Source: Bacteroidales bacterium UBA1184
Lineage (GTDB): Bacteria > Bacteroidota > Bacteroidia > Bacteroidales > ML635J-15
Length of the DNA: 64,000 bases
Assembly: GCA_002310235.1 (NCBI GenBank)
Contig: DBYO01000036.1
Span: 83,912 to 147,911 of the forward strand
Direction: 5' to 3'
How positions within the stretch are numbered: position 1 is the stretch's first letter; every line of letters begins with the position of its first letter. Under the pieces are notes generated by a model. The model had not been told where the DNA came from. It was given only the letters and a program-made list of their open reading frames with translations, and ran no database searches. Made by a program: the position numbers and the translations under genes. Of the stretch, positions 24,526-32,858 are shown piece after piece.

Positions 24526-27500
24526 TTATAATTTTATGAATTTAAATGTTTTCGTTCCGTTTTCGGTGTTAATGATGAGATTGTAGTTGCCGGCAGGCAA
24601 AGCCGATACGTCGATAGTTGAAATATTTTCAATATGTTCGTCCGACTCTAGCAACAATGCTCCTGTCTGTGCGCATATTGTATATGAATACGGTATTCCG
24701 CTGTTGTCGATATTCAAAGTTCCTGATGTTGGGTTGGGGAATACCGAGAAGTGGCTTGATATTTCGTCAATGCCTTGGCTGGCGCTGTCGGTTACCTCGA
24801 TGAGGTTTTCAACGATTATCCTGTCGCTGCAGTGTTCATTCCATGCTTCGAGCGATACCCAGAATGTGCCGATGGTATTGTATTGGATTGTTGGGTTAAG
24901 TTCGGTTGATACGCTTGGGTTTCCGCCTGCAAATACCCATTCAATTCTGTCGGCATTGGAGCACTGGCTTGTGAATGTCACTTGTCCGCCTACTGCGATT
25001 GTGGAGTCGGAGATTGCAAAGTCGGCAATAGCTGCAGGATAAACTGTTATCATGCTGTCTATTGCCATGTACTTGCTGGTTGCAGGATTCATAACTTGGA
25101 GGCTTACTCTATATGTTCCCGGTTCGTTGTATGTAATAGTTGGGTTTTGCTCGTCTGATATTTCGGGTGTTCCCCCTTCGAATTCCCAGTGACGATAAGT
25201 TACAGCTCCCAGATTGTTGGTGCTTCTGAATCTAATCTCTCCGCCTGCGCATGCTTTTGTGGTGTCGGCAGTGAAGCTGAATTCTATCTGTGGATAAACG
25301 GTTATGCTGTATTCAACTTGTTCGCCAACACAGAATTCATTGCTAGCAACAAGAGTTAAGCCGTATTCGCCTGGACGGTTGTATGTTATGCTTGGGTTCT
25401 CCTCGATTGAAGTGCTAGGATTTCCTCCTTCGAATGTCCACATCCATGAAGTTGCGTTTACGCTTGCGTTATTGAAAGTTACGGTATCGCCAACTGTTGC
25501 AAATTCATCTTCGGGAAGCATTATTAATTCAGTACGAACTCGTGGTACAACTTCGATATAGTTCTCCATTACGACAATTGTGGTATCGACTGGATTAGTT
25601 GCAATTAGCACTACATTGTAAGTTCCTGGAGTGTTGTAGGTTACTGTTGGGTTTTGTTCGGTTGATGATTCGGGTGTGCCGCCTACAAACATCCAGTTGT
25701 ATGCAGTTACGCCTTCGCCTGTGCCTTCGAAATGTACTTCATAGCCTGCGCATAGTGTGTCGATGTCGGCAGTAAAGCTTGCGCTAATTGGCGGATAAAC
25801 AGTTACAGCCTGTTCGAGCAGAGTGGTTTGTTCGCAGGTTCCGTTGTCGGTTGTGAGCGATATGGAGTATGTTCCTGGTTCTTCGTAAGTTACCATAGGG
25901 AATTGCTCTTCAGAAGTTGCAGGTGTGCCGCCTTCGAATTCCCAGTGCCACCATACTTCGTTGCCTTCGCCAGGTTCTGTTGCAAACATAAGAGATTCTC
26001 CTTGAGCTACGTCCATTCCTTGTAGGGCTATAATGTTTGCTTCTGAGTGGGGCACTACCTGTATGTAGTTTTCGATTGTGATTGTGTCGGTGCTAAGCGG
26101 ATTATTTACGACCATCGTAACTCCGTACAGACCAGGGTTTTCATACATTACTATTGGGTTGGCTTCTGTTGATGTTTCGGGATTTCCTCCTTCGAAGTAC
26201 CATTCTATTTCGTATGCGCCCAAGCTATTGTCGTAATATTCAACAGGTTCGTTTACACATGCTGCCATGACGTTGGATGTGAAAGCTGCAGTGGCGGTAT
26301 CAAGTACGTGTATGTATTTCGATTTTGTCTTTGTGAGCTGGCAGTTGTCGTTGGTTGCCCTTAACGAAACATTAAACTGTCCAGCAGTGTTGTATCTTAT
26401 GGCAGGTGGTGTCTGCACGGTCGACGACGATGGTGTTCCACTCGTGAATGTCCATCGGTAGGCTGTTGGGTTTTGTGTGCAACTTTCGGTGAAATTCACA
26501 CTTTGTCCTCTGAGAATCAAGGTGTCGCTGGCTTCGAAGTTGATTACGATGGCTGGCGGTTCTTCGGGGTACGACGGCTCTTCGTCGGTATTCACTATTG
26601 GAAGTCCGCTAAGTGGAATTTCCCTGAGATGTGCCGGAATTGTTAGCGCTTGTATCCCCTGTATGCTTCTTGTATATCGTTCGTTTGTAATCCATAGGCG
26701 ACCGCTGTCGCGGAATGTAACGCCTTCAATCTGGTTGTAGGTGATTCCTGTCGATTGGAATATTATCGATGTGGGGCTTGTGTATTCTTTTGTTTCAACC
26801 TGTCCCGACTGGAAATCATGTCCTGTGAATCCGTAGAATATTGTTATATACGGATTTGAAGTTGGGATTGTGCCGTCGTCGTAGGTGTATCCGCAGAGGG
26901 CAACCGAGTTGGTCGCATAGTCGTAGTCGGCACCGGTGACCATGTATTCGAGCTGTATGGTATCGATAGGATACAGCGTAGTATATGTGTAGTTAGCCTT
27001 GTTGGGAATTGCGTAAACGTAGCAATCCTGGTCTCTCCAGTTTTTGGTGAAGATGTATATTGTGTCGTTCATTACCATCATGGCTTCGCAGTCGAATTTG
27101 GTGTCGTTCTTGGCTGCGTCCGATTCGGGATAGTATGCCGAATTGAACCTGAACGATATGCTTCTTGCGTCAATAGTATCAAGGTCGGGGTTTTCAATGT
27201 CTTCCCATTTTACCCTGTGTATCTTCATGTTAGTCCTTTTTCCGCTGATATTGTTTCCAAAATCGCCTATGAAAAGGTGTGTCGGGCTTTTGGCTACGTC
27301 TTCCCAGTCGGAGTAGCTAACTCCTCTTATCACTTTACTTTCGAGTATTTCTCCTGTTGCTGTGTCGACAGAGTAGATTTTGGCTTCGGTTCCCGAGTCG
27401 TTGTGAGTCCACAATTTTCCGTTGTGGTAAATAATTCCTGATGTTTCCCAAATGCTTTCATCAAGATCCTGCACAAGCATTTGCGGAGTGCCAATTACTT

Positions 27501-27561
27501 GTGCCTTAAGGCTTAATGCATAGGCCGTAATTGCCAAAAGCAGTATAAGTCTGTGCTTCAT
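24526..27561 (-). CDS. T9SS-secreted PKD-repeat protein (longer tandem paralogue)
   Basis: A 1011-residue exported protein with the same layout as its downstream neighbour: signal peptide (MKHRLILLLAITAYALSLKA), an N-terminal propeller-like domain with ETSGIIYHNGKLWTHNDSGT and LWITNERYTRS (about 30-325), seven PKD domains in a row (about 330-925) each with a W.F.GG.P..S ...NP.I.Y pattern, and a C-terminal T9SS type A sorting domain (VFPNPTSGTLNI ... GNYNLIINTENG). PKD arrays usually serve as stalks or carbohydrate/protein binding modules on surface proteins. The first gene of a two-gene unit. Confidence 0.88.
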   Translation of the reverse strand: MKHRLILLLAITAYALSLKAQVIGTPQMLVQDLDESIWETSGIIYHNGKLWTHNDSGTEAKIYSVDTATGEILESKVIRGVSYSDWEDVAKSPTHLFIGDFGNNISGKRTNMKIHRVKWEDIENPDLDTIDARSISFRFNSAYYPESDAAKNDTKFDCEAMMVMNDTIYIFTKNWRDQDCYVYAIPNKANYTYTTLYPIDTIQLEYMVTGADYDYATNSVALCGYTYDDGTIPTSNPYITIFYGFTGHDFQSGQVETKEYTSPTSIIFQSTGITYNQIEGVTFRDSGRLWITNERYTRSIQGIQALTIPAHLREIPLSGLPIVNTDEEPSYPEEPPAIVINFEASDTLILRGQSVNFTESCTQNPTAYRWTFTSGTPSSSTVQTPPAIRYNTAGQFNVSLRATNDNCQLTKTKSKYIHVLDTATAAFTSNVMAACVNEPVEYYDNSLGAYEIEWYFEGGNPETSTEANPIVMYENPGLYGVTMVVNNPLSTDTITIENYIQVVPHSEANIIALQGMDVAQGESLMFATEPGEGNEVWWHWEFEGGTPATSEEQFPMVTYEEPGTYSISLTTDNGTCEQTTLLEQAVTVYPPISASFTADIDTLCAGYEVHFEGTGEGVTAYNWMFVGGTPESSTEQNPTVTYNTPGTYNVVLIATNPVDTTIVVMENYIEVVPRVRTELIMLPEDEFATVGDTVTFNNASVNATSWMWTFEGGNPSTSIEENPSITYNRPGEYGLTLVASNEFCVGEQVEYSITVYPQIEFSFTADTTKACAGGEIRFRSTNNLGAVTYRHWEFEGGTPEISDEQNPTITYNEPGTYRVSLQVMNPATSKYMAIDSMITVYPAAIADFAISDSTIAVGGQVTFTSQCSNADRIEWVFAGGNPSVSTELNPTIQYNTIGTFWVSLEAWNEHCSDRIIVENLIEVTDSASQGIDEISSHFSVFPNPTSGTLNIDNSGIPYSYTICAQTGALLLESDEHIENISTIDVSALPAGNYNLIINTENGTKTFKFIKL

Positions 27562-27596
27562 GATAGTCTTTTTTTAATTCTTTTTTCCCTTATATT

Positions 27597-27628
27597 CAAA
27601 TTTATAAAACGCAAAAAGCAACTGCAAA
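27597..27628 (-). promoter_or_regulatory. Candidate promoter for the PKD gene pair (TTTG-N20-TAAATTTG)
   Basis: Minus strand: -7 TAAATTTG at 27604-27597 and TTTG at 27628-27625, 20 nt apart. The -33 element falls inside the fbp terminator stem, so the two signals overlap. Confidence 0.4.
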
Positions 27629-27648
27629 CATTGTTGCAGTTGCTTTTG
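27612..27648 (-). terminator. Intrinsic terminator after fbp
   Basis: A perfect 14-bp stem (aaaagcaactgcaa / ttgcagttgctttt) with a 6-nt loop, 20 nt past the fbp stop; the minus strand runs into a T tract. Confidence 0.85.
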
Positions 27649-27667
27649 TCCGTTATTGTATTTGGTC

Positions 27668-28690
27668 TTAGTCACCATATTCTGACATAAATTCTTCTAC
27701 TTTCTCAACCATTTCCTTAGAGCCGACAACGAATGGTGTACGCTGGTGTATTTCGGTAGGAACGATGTCGAGGATGCGGTGTCCATATCCGTCGGTTGCC
27801 TTGCCGCCAGCTTGTTCGGCGAGGAAAGCAATCGGGTTGCATTCGTAGAGCAGACGGATTTTTCCGTTTGGCGACGATGCGGTGCGCGGATAGATATATA
27901 CACCACCCTTGAGCAGATTTCTGTGGAAGTCGGCAACCAAAGAACCGATGTAGCGCGAAGTGTAAGGACGGCTTGTCGGCTTGTCGATTTCCTGAACATA
28001 TTTCAAGTACCTCTTGATTCCTTCGGGGAATTTGAGGTAGTTACCTTCGTTAATCGAGTAAATCTTGCCCTTTTCTGGAGTTACCATCAGTTCGTTCGAC
28101 ATGCAGAACTCGCCGATTGACGGTTCGTAGGTGAAACCTGTGGTTCCGAGACCAGTTGTGTAAACGAGCATTGTTGACGAACCGTAGATTATGTAACCTG
28201 CTGCCACCTGCTTGTTGCCGGGCTGTAGGAAGTCTTCCTTTACAACTCTGGTGCCTGGCTTCGAAATACGGCGGTAGATTGAGAATATTGTACCAACCGA
28301 TACGTTAACGTCGATGTTTGAGCTTCCGTCGAGAGGGTCCATGCAGATGACGTAGTTGCTGTTGAGCGAAAGCTCATCGTCGAAGATGATGATGTCGTCT
28401 TCTTCTTCGGAAGCGATACCAGCCACCATACCTGAAGCTTGCAAAGCCTTGGTGAACATTTCTTCGGCGAACACATCGAGTTTTTGCTGGGTTTCGCCCT
28501 GCACGTTGATGTTGTCGGTAGCGCCGAGGATGTTGGTCTCGAGGCCGGCACGGTTGATACTGTTGTTTACGATTTTAGCAGCAAGACCAATGTTGCTTAA
28601 AAGTCTCGACAATTCGCCCTTTGCATATTTGAAAGCCGATTGTCTCTGAATTATAACCTCGTCAAGGGTTATGAATCTGTTTGTAGCCAT
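27668..28690 (-). CDS. fbp: Fructose-1,6-bisphosphatase, class I
   Basis: A 340-residue cytoplasmic enzyme that hydrolyses fructose 1,6-bisphosphate to fructose 6-phosphate in gluconeogenesis. Metal and substrate motifs are [11 protein letters not shown] near 95, [20 protein letters not shown] near 118-137 (the FBPase/Li-sensitive phosphatase signature) and [21 protein letters not shown] near 270. The ATG at 28690 ([12 protein letters not shown]) gives the normal length; an upstream GTG frame would overlap the promoter. Single-gene unit with its own terminator. Confidence 0.95.
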   Translation of the reverse strand: MATNRFITLDEVIIQRQSAFKYAKGELSRLLSNIGLAAKIVNNSINRAGLETNILGATDNINVQGETQQKLDVFAEEMFTKALQASGMVAGIASEEEDDIIIFDDELSLNSNYVICMDPLDGSSNIDVNVSVGTIFSIYRRISKPGTRVVKEDFLQPGNKQVAAGYIIYGSSTMLVYTTGLGTTGFTYEPSIGEFCMSNELMVTPEKGKIYSINEGNYLKFPEGIKRYLKYVQEIDKPTSRPYTSRYIGSLVADFHRNLLKGGVYIYPRTASSPNGKIRLLYECNPIAFLAEQAGGKATDGYGHRILDIVPTEIHQRTPFVVGSKEMVEKVEEFMSEYGD

Positions 28691-28737
28691 GATAATTTTA
28701 TTGTTTTTTTGTTCGTTTTTCGTCTTTAAATAAAACA

Positions 28738-28770
28738 CGAAAGTACGTCTTTTCTTTTACATGGGCAAAA
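28738..28770 (-). promoter_or_regulatory. Promoter for fbp (TTTTG-N20-TACTTTCG)
   Basis: Minus strand: TTTTG at 28770-28766 and a near-consensus -7 TACTTTCG at 28745-28738, spaced 20 nt, about 48 nt before the ATG. Confidence 0.5.
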
Positions 28771-28776
28771 CAATTC

Positions 28777-30792
28777 TTATTTTTCTATCTCCACAGCTAT
28801 TATCTCTATCCGTCGTTCGCGGGCGGCGGCAGGATTATAGACCGAATTACGCTGGTCGTTGCGGTCGTCGCTCACGTTGGCGGCTGCCATTGTCTTGCCG
28901 AATGCTACGAATTTGTATTCAATCTGACCGCTTTCGATGTACTGGCGCAAGACGCCGTCTTCGTACTCGTCGAAAAAGTTCACAAGCGACGAAATCCTTC
29001 GTTTGGCAAGGTTGTTGTTGTATTCCACTGTGTTGAGAGGACTGGTGAAGCCCTTTATCGTTATTGCCACCTTTTGTCCGCTTTCGAGCAGTTCCTTCAT
29101 CATCTTGGTGAATTCGATGAGGCGGTTGTAGTTTTCCTCGACCATGTCCGAGAAAAAGACATCGATGCTGTCGACCGCCTGTTCGCGGCGGGTGCGGTCG
29201 AGTCCTTTCGAGAACTCGCGGCGGTATTTTTCCTGCATCTGCATATAGCTGAAGTAGGTGTCGCTGTAGTTCTGGTTAGTAACTGTGTCCCAGGAGTTTG
29301 GATTAGGTATGTCGTTGTGGAAATACAAGCTTATTGGAACAAGCAATCTTGTGCGCTGTGTGAGTGTGGCTATTCTTATTTCGGTTTCCATGGCAATGCG
29401 TTCCTCGTCGCTCACGAACTTTTCGATATTATAGTAAAAAATGTCGTTGCAGCAGCTCTGGTGGGTTTGTGCCAATGCCCCTTTGCGGTTGCTGGTGAGG
29501 AATGCTATGCCTTCTTCGGGATAAGTCTTGTAGTAGATGTCGTTTTGGGCCGAATTTATCGGGTAGCCCAAGTTTTTCACTGTGTCCCAGACTCTGAAAT
29601 TTCCCTTAACCGAAAAAATGTCGAAAGCGCCGATTGTCTGGTAATGGTTTGAACTGAAGTATAGGGTCGAGTCGAGGGTGTTGTAGAATGGCGTTATCTC
29701 GTCGCCGGGAGTGTTTATCAGCGATGTGGTATCGACAAATTGTGCGAAGCGCTCGTCTTCGATAATAGGTCGACCTATGTTCTTTACTGTGCCGAAACTT
29801 CCGTCGGGCAGTATTTCGCACGAGTAGATGTCGTATCCGCCTTCGCCTCCGGGGCGGTTGCTCGACCAGAGCAGCATGTCGGGACGATAGCCGAACTCTA
29901 TGAGGTGGGGTTGCGTCGAATTGTAACCTTGCTGGTTTATTTTTTCAGGGAGTTTCTCTGGTTCCGACCAGCCATTGTCGGTGCGTGTACACAGATATAT
30001 GTATGTGTTTCCGTTGGCGAAGTCGTCGGTGAGCGAAAAGTAGATTCGGTTGCCGTCGTTGCTCATGCAGGGGTTAGAAATGTCGGCTGGCGAAAGTGCG
30101 TCGAGACCTAGTTCGGAAACAGAGGCAAAATTGTCGGCCTCAGTGCTGTATATTCTTGAAATATAGGTTTTTGATGAGTCGTTTTCGGGACGAATCGACG
30201 AGAAAAGCACCTTACCGTCTGACAACGAAGCTCCAAAGTCGCTGTAAACAGTGTTCATCCCTTCGTCGGTATGCTTTATTTCGACAGCTTGCGGACGATT
30301 CTGCTGTTTCCAAGCATATTCGCAGTTCAGGATTTCCTGTTTGGCCTGCTCTGCTTTTGTCTTGTCTCCCTTGAAATTGTCTTCCTTTGCTGCCGTCATG
30401 AACCGTTTGAAGAAATATTGCGCTCTCATGAAATCCTCGTTCGACTTCAGCATCTGGGCGTAGTAGTAGGTTGCATCGGGATATTTGCTTTCGGTCTTAT
30501 CAACAAGCGTTTTGTAGTGGGTAAGTGCGTTGGCGTAGTCGTTGTCCATACGATAGGCTTCGGCGGTTTTCCACACTATGTCGTACATTTTTGGGTCTTG
30601 TTTCAGGGCTTCTTCGTATAGTTTTGCCGCACCATAGAAGTTTTTTTGCTTCATGGCATTGTCGCCACTGAAAATCAAACTGTTGACATCACGTTCCTGA
30701 GCCATTGCCATGCCCGTGGCAACTACAAGCAGACACAATGCGATAGTTTTTCGCAGCGTGATATTACAGTTTGTTACATGAATTCCGGGCAT
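28777..30792 (-). CDS. PorE-like TPR / PD40 / OmpA-family protein
   Basis: A 671-residue exported protein with the module order of PorE-type T9SS accessory proteins. Signal peptide (ending GMAMAQ near residue 31); TPR-like repeats (about 35-140; AAKLYEEALKQDP, ALTHYKTLVDK); a PD40 propeller (about 165-430; KVLFSSIRPEND, CMSNDGNRIYFSL, MLLWSSNRPGGEGG); a charged linker; and a C-terminal OmpA-like domain (about 550-671) with ITIKGFTSPLNTVEYNNNLAKRR and ending AARERRIEIIAVE. OmpA domains bind peptidoglycan. Its start overlaps the stop of the upstream PorP-like gene by 19 nt, the pairing seen for PorP/SprF and OmpA partners. Probably helps anchor or mature a T9SS surface protein. Confidence 0.88.
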   Translation of the reverse strand: MPGIHVTNCNITLRKTIALCLLVVATGMAMAQERDVNSLIFSGDNAMKQKNFYGAAKLYEEALKQDPKMYDIVWKTAEAYRMDNDYANALTHYKTLVDKTESKYPDATYYYAQMLKSNEDFMRAQYFFKRFMTAAKEDNFKGDKTKAEQAKQEILNCEYAWKQQNRPQAVEIKHTDEGMNTVYSDFGASLSDGKVLFSSIRPENDSSKTYISRIYSTEADNFASVSELGLDALSPADISNPCMSNDGNRIYFSLTDDFANGNTYIYLCTRTDNGWSEPEKLPEKINQQGYNSTQPHLIEFGYRPDMLLWSSNRPGGEGGYDIYSCEILPDGSFGTVKNIGRPIIEDERFAQFVDTTSLINTPGDEITPFYNTLDSTLYFSSNHYQTIGAFDIFSVKGNFRVWDTVKNLGYPINSAQNDIYYKTYPEEGIAFLTSNRKGALAQTHQSCCNDIFYYNIEKFVSDEERIAMETEIRIATLTQRTRLLVPISLYFHNDIPNPNSWDTVTNQNYSDTYFSYMQMQEKYRREFSKGLDRTRREQAVDSIDVFFSDMVEENYNRLIEFTKMMKELLESGQKVAITIKGFTSPLNTVEYNNNLAKRRISSLVNFFDEYEDGVLRQYIESGQIEYKFVAFGKTMAAANVSDDRNDQRNSVYNPAAARERRIEIIAVEIEK

Positions 30793-31790
30793 TTCCTGTA
30801 GTAAGGTGTTTCTAATGGTTTAGGTTTTGAGTAGATGTAGATTAGCGAAAATTCCACGCCGCCGTTTCCTCGGCTTATGTTGGTAAGTTTCGACAGGTTA
30901 ATGTCGTAGTTGACGAGAAATCTCACGTTGTAGTATTGTATTCCAGCGCATAGAATTCCAGCGTCGCTGGTGCGGGCGAATATACCGAAATATACAGCTT
31001 GCAGTCCTATTGGGTTGACTTCCATGCGACCCAGTGCGCCTATGTCGAATTCAAGATATTTCTGCTGTACCATGCTGTAGAACATTGGGGCAATCCAGAA
31101 TTCGTCCTTTACATTTATATCGCCTGTGGCGTGGACAATCCATTTTGCAGGCAGGCGCGAGTCGTCGCCACCTAGGAAAGCCTTGTGGGGCTGGTTGGGG
31201 TGTGCTACCGAGAAACCCGCTTCGGCCGACCAGTTGTCTTTTAGTTTGAGTTTTACATTGGTGCCTATTGCGCAGTCGAAGTACCCGAAAGAAGTTTTCT
31301 GCCATTGTTCGCCCGATTCGCGGGTGGGGTCGTATCCGTCGGTTACGTATTGGTTGCCGAAGTTCAGTTTGTCGGGCTGTATTCCGTGGTGGGCGTATCC
31401 TGCCGATAGTCCAAGTCCTGCCATTATTTTACCAGCCATGAATGGGTAATAGTAAGCAGCGCCGAGCGATATTTGTGTGGTGCCGAATTTGCCGTCGCCA
31501 GCCACGTCGCGGTTGATTACTATTCCGAGACCCGATAGGTCTTTGTCGGTTATGAGCGACGAGTGCGAATAATCGACACTGCCGGCAAAAGTGCGGTATG
31601 CTTTTGTAAAACTGTTCCACTGGTTCTTGTTGTTGAGCACAGCGCGCCAGTCTCCGTCGAAGTTGCCTATGTTGGCGGGCGATGTCTGCAAGGGGGTTGA
31701 GTAAAACTGCGAGAAATGGATATCCTGTGCGAAGGTTGTAGCCACCGCAAGGAACATTAAAATCGCAGATATGTAAAAATATTTACTCAT
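30774..31790 (-). CDS. PorP/SprF family outer-membrane protein
   Basis: A 338-residue outer-membrane beta-barrel of the PorP/SprF family, a T9SS-associated group in which one paralogue is part of the secretion machinery and others serve individual cargo. The signal peptide (MSKYFYISAILMFLAVATTFA) is followed by the family's opening signature QDIHFSQFYSTPLQTSPANI, and then amphipathic strands to the end. ATG 31790 is preferred to the GTG at 31799 because the -7 box sits on the latter. First gene of a two-gene operon with the PorE-like gene. Confidence 0.92.
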   Translation of the reverse strand: MSKYFYISAILMFLAVATTFAQDIHFSQFYSTPLQTSPANIGNFDGDWRAVLNNKNQWNSFTKAYRTFAGSVDYSHSSLITDKDLSGLGIVINRDVAGDGKFGTTQISLGAAYYYPFMAGKIMAGLGLSAGYAHHGIQPDKLNFGNQYVTDGYDPTRESGEQWQKTSFGYFDCAIGTNVKLKLKDNWSAEAGFSVAHPNQPHKAFLGGDDSRLPAKWIVHATGDINVKDEFWIAPMFYSMVQQKYLEFDIGALGRMEVNPIGLQAVYFGIFARTSDAGILCAGIQYYNVRFLVNYDINLSKLTNISRGNGGVEFSLIYIYSKPKPLETPYYRKCPEFM

Positions 31791-31798
31791 ATGAAACA

Positions 31799-31806
31799 CA
31801 AAGATA
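31799..31806 (-). promoter_or_regulatory. -7 box (TATCTTTG) for the PorP/PorE-like operon
   Basis: Minus-strand perfect TAnnTTTG ending 8 nt before ATG 31790, implying a leader of only a few bases. Confidence 0.55.
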
Positions 31807-31820
31807 ATGAATTTTTTGTT

Positions 31821-32016
31821 CCTCGCGGTGCTCGGAATGATTTTTTACCACGAATCATTAGAACGGTGTTTTTTTACCACGAATCTTTAGCTCGGTGTAG
31901 CCAATCGCACAAATAGACACGAATGGTTTTTTTCGGCAAGCCGGTTATCCTCTATTCGTGCAAATTCGTGTAATTCGTGGTCATTGTTTATTTTTTGAGC
32001 GCAGCGAAAAACTTTA
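31821..32016. repeat. Imperfect direct repeat R1, left flank of the GxxExxY gene
   Basis: Shares its order of blocks with 32436-32615: cctcgcggtgctcgga, then ttttttaccacgaatc, a tttag(c/a)tcgg(t/c)gtagcc block, a tttttttcgg(c)aagcc or cttgcc block, attcgtgcaaattcgtgt(a/t) followed by attcgtggtc, and finally ttttgagc ... aaaaacttta. The last block ends exactly at the stop codon of the gene. Contains cacgaat words in both orientations. Confidence 0.75.
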
Positions 32017-32391
32017 TAGTACAATTCGTTTTATTACAACCCCATCCCTTTCCCCAAAATTCACAAGCATGCCTAATTTTATTCCACTTGCTTTTAAGTA
32101 ATTCATAATTTGAGCAATATGAGCATCCATTAATTGAGATACGGATTTAAGTTCAAGAATTATTTTGTCGTAACATACAATATCTGGAATAAAAGTGTGT
32201 TGCAGTATGATGTCACGATAATGTATCTTTATTTCTGGTTTTGAAACGAACGGGATGCCACGCCTATTAAGTTCGTGTTCTAAAGCTTCGTGATAAACAC
32301 TTTCCAGGAATCCGTTTCCTAAGATGTTATACACGTCATATATAGAACGTGTTATTTCGTATGATTCTTTTTTGTATATAATTTCTGCCAT
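32014..32391 (-). CDS. GxxExxY family protein (PD-(D/E)XK nuclease-like)
   Basis: A 125-residue protein of the GxxExxY family, named after a motif seen here as GNGFLESVY (residues about 26-34). The later strands IPDIVCYDKIILELKSVSQL hold the D...E.K residues of a PD-(D/E)XK nuclease core (Asp near 70, Glu-Leu-Lys near 80). No experimentally established function is known to me; members often occur in many copies per genome in Bacteroidota. No signal peptide. It is bracketed by direct repeats R1 and R2, which suggests it is or was a mobile cassette. Confidence 0.88.
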   Translation of the reverse strand: MAEIIYKKESYEITRSIYDVYNILGNGFLESVYHEALEHELNRRGIPFVSKPEIKIHYRDIILQHTFIPDIVCYDKIILELKSVSQLMDAHIAQIMNYLKASGIKLGMLVNFGERDGVVIKRIVL

Positions 32392-32412
32392 ATTTTTTTA
32401 TGTTTATGAACA

Positions 32413-32420
32413 CAAATATA
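32413..32420 (-). promoter_or_regulatory. -7 box (TATATTTG) for the GxxExxY gene
   Basis: Minus-strand TAnnTTTG match about 21 nt before the ATG at 32391, between the gene and repeat R2, so the gene carries its own promoter. Confidence 0.5.
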
Positions 32421-32435
32421 TACTTATTTTTTATT

Positions 32436-32615
32436 CCTCGCGGTGCTCGGAACGATTTTTTTTACCACGAATCTCACGAATCCTCACGAATCTTTAGATC
32501 GGCGTAGCCAATATTTTTTTCGGCTTGCCGAAAAATTGCAAGCTATTCTTCATTCGTGCAAATTCGTGTTATTCGTGGTCGTATTTTATTCGTTTTGAGC
32601 TTGCAAAAAACTTTA
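32436..32615. repeat. Imperfect direct repeat R2, right flank of the GxxExxY gene
   Basis: The partner of 31821-32016 in the same orientation, about 615 nt away. Core words cctcgcggtgctcgga, accacgaatct, gcaaattcgtgt and attcgtggtc match; lengths differ by small indels. Confidence 0.75.
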
Positions 32616-32789
32616 TTTGTGTTATTGCTTACGCGAGCTAAAGGTTGGTTACGCCGAGCTAACGGTTCGTGGTTGTGTTATTCCTTCTAGTTTTGAGCAT
32701 AGCGAAAAAACTTGTTAAATTATCTTATTTTATCATTTGTGTAACCTTTCTTATTTGTGTTTTACTTATAAATATAATATGCATTTTTG
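32616..32789. other. Intergenic repeat debris downstream of R2
   Basis: With R2 this completes the gene-free gap 32392-32858. It has the exact 12-mer gagctaaaggtt (32635-32646), a related gagctaacggttcgtgg, and a further ttttgagc(at)agcgaaaaaactt block (about 32690-32714) matching the end of R1 and R2. No ORF supported. Confidence 0.5.
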
Positions 32790-32822
32790 TTTGTGTTTTG
32801 TGGTGTATATTTCTTAACTTTG
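32790..32822 (+). promoter_or_regulatory. Promoter (TTTG-N21-TAACTTTG) for the 1728-residue cargo gene
   Basis: TTTG at 32790-32793 and -7 TAACTTTG at 32815-32822, 21 nt apart, about 36 nt before ATG 32859. Confidence 0.65.
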
Positions 32823-32858
32823 TCGGCTTGAATTTTTTAGTTTTGTAAAAGGTTTTTT

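Noticed and set aside
24526..26600. CRISPR or DNA tandem repeat
   Set aside because: The periodicity is of protein PKD domains (about 80-85 codons) with diverged DNA; no identical repeats with unique spacers.
22526..27561. Reading the two PKD proteins as one broken gene
   Set aside because: Both have complete signal peptides and sorting domains; the gap between them is a normal 11-nt intergenic space.
28777..31790. Complete T9SS core locus
   Set aside because: Only PorP- and PorE-like genes are present here; PorK, PorL, PorM and PorN are absent, so this is more likely an accessory pair.
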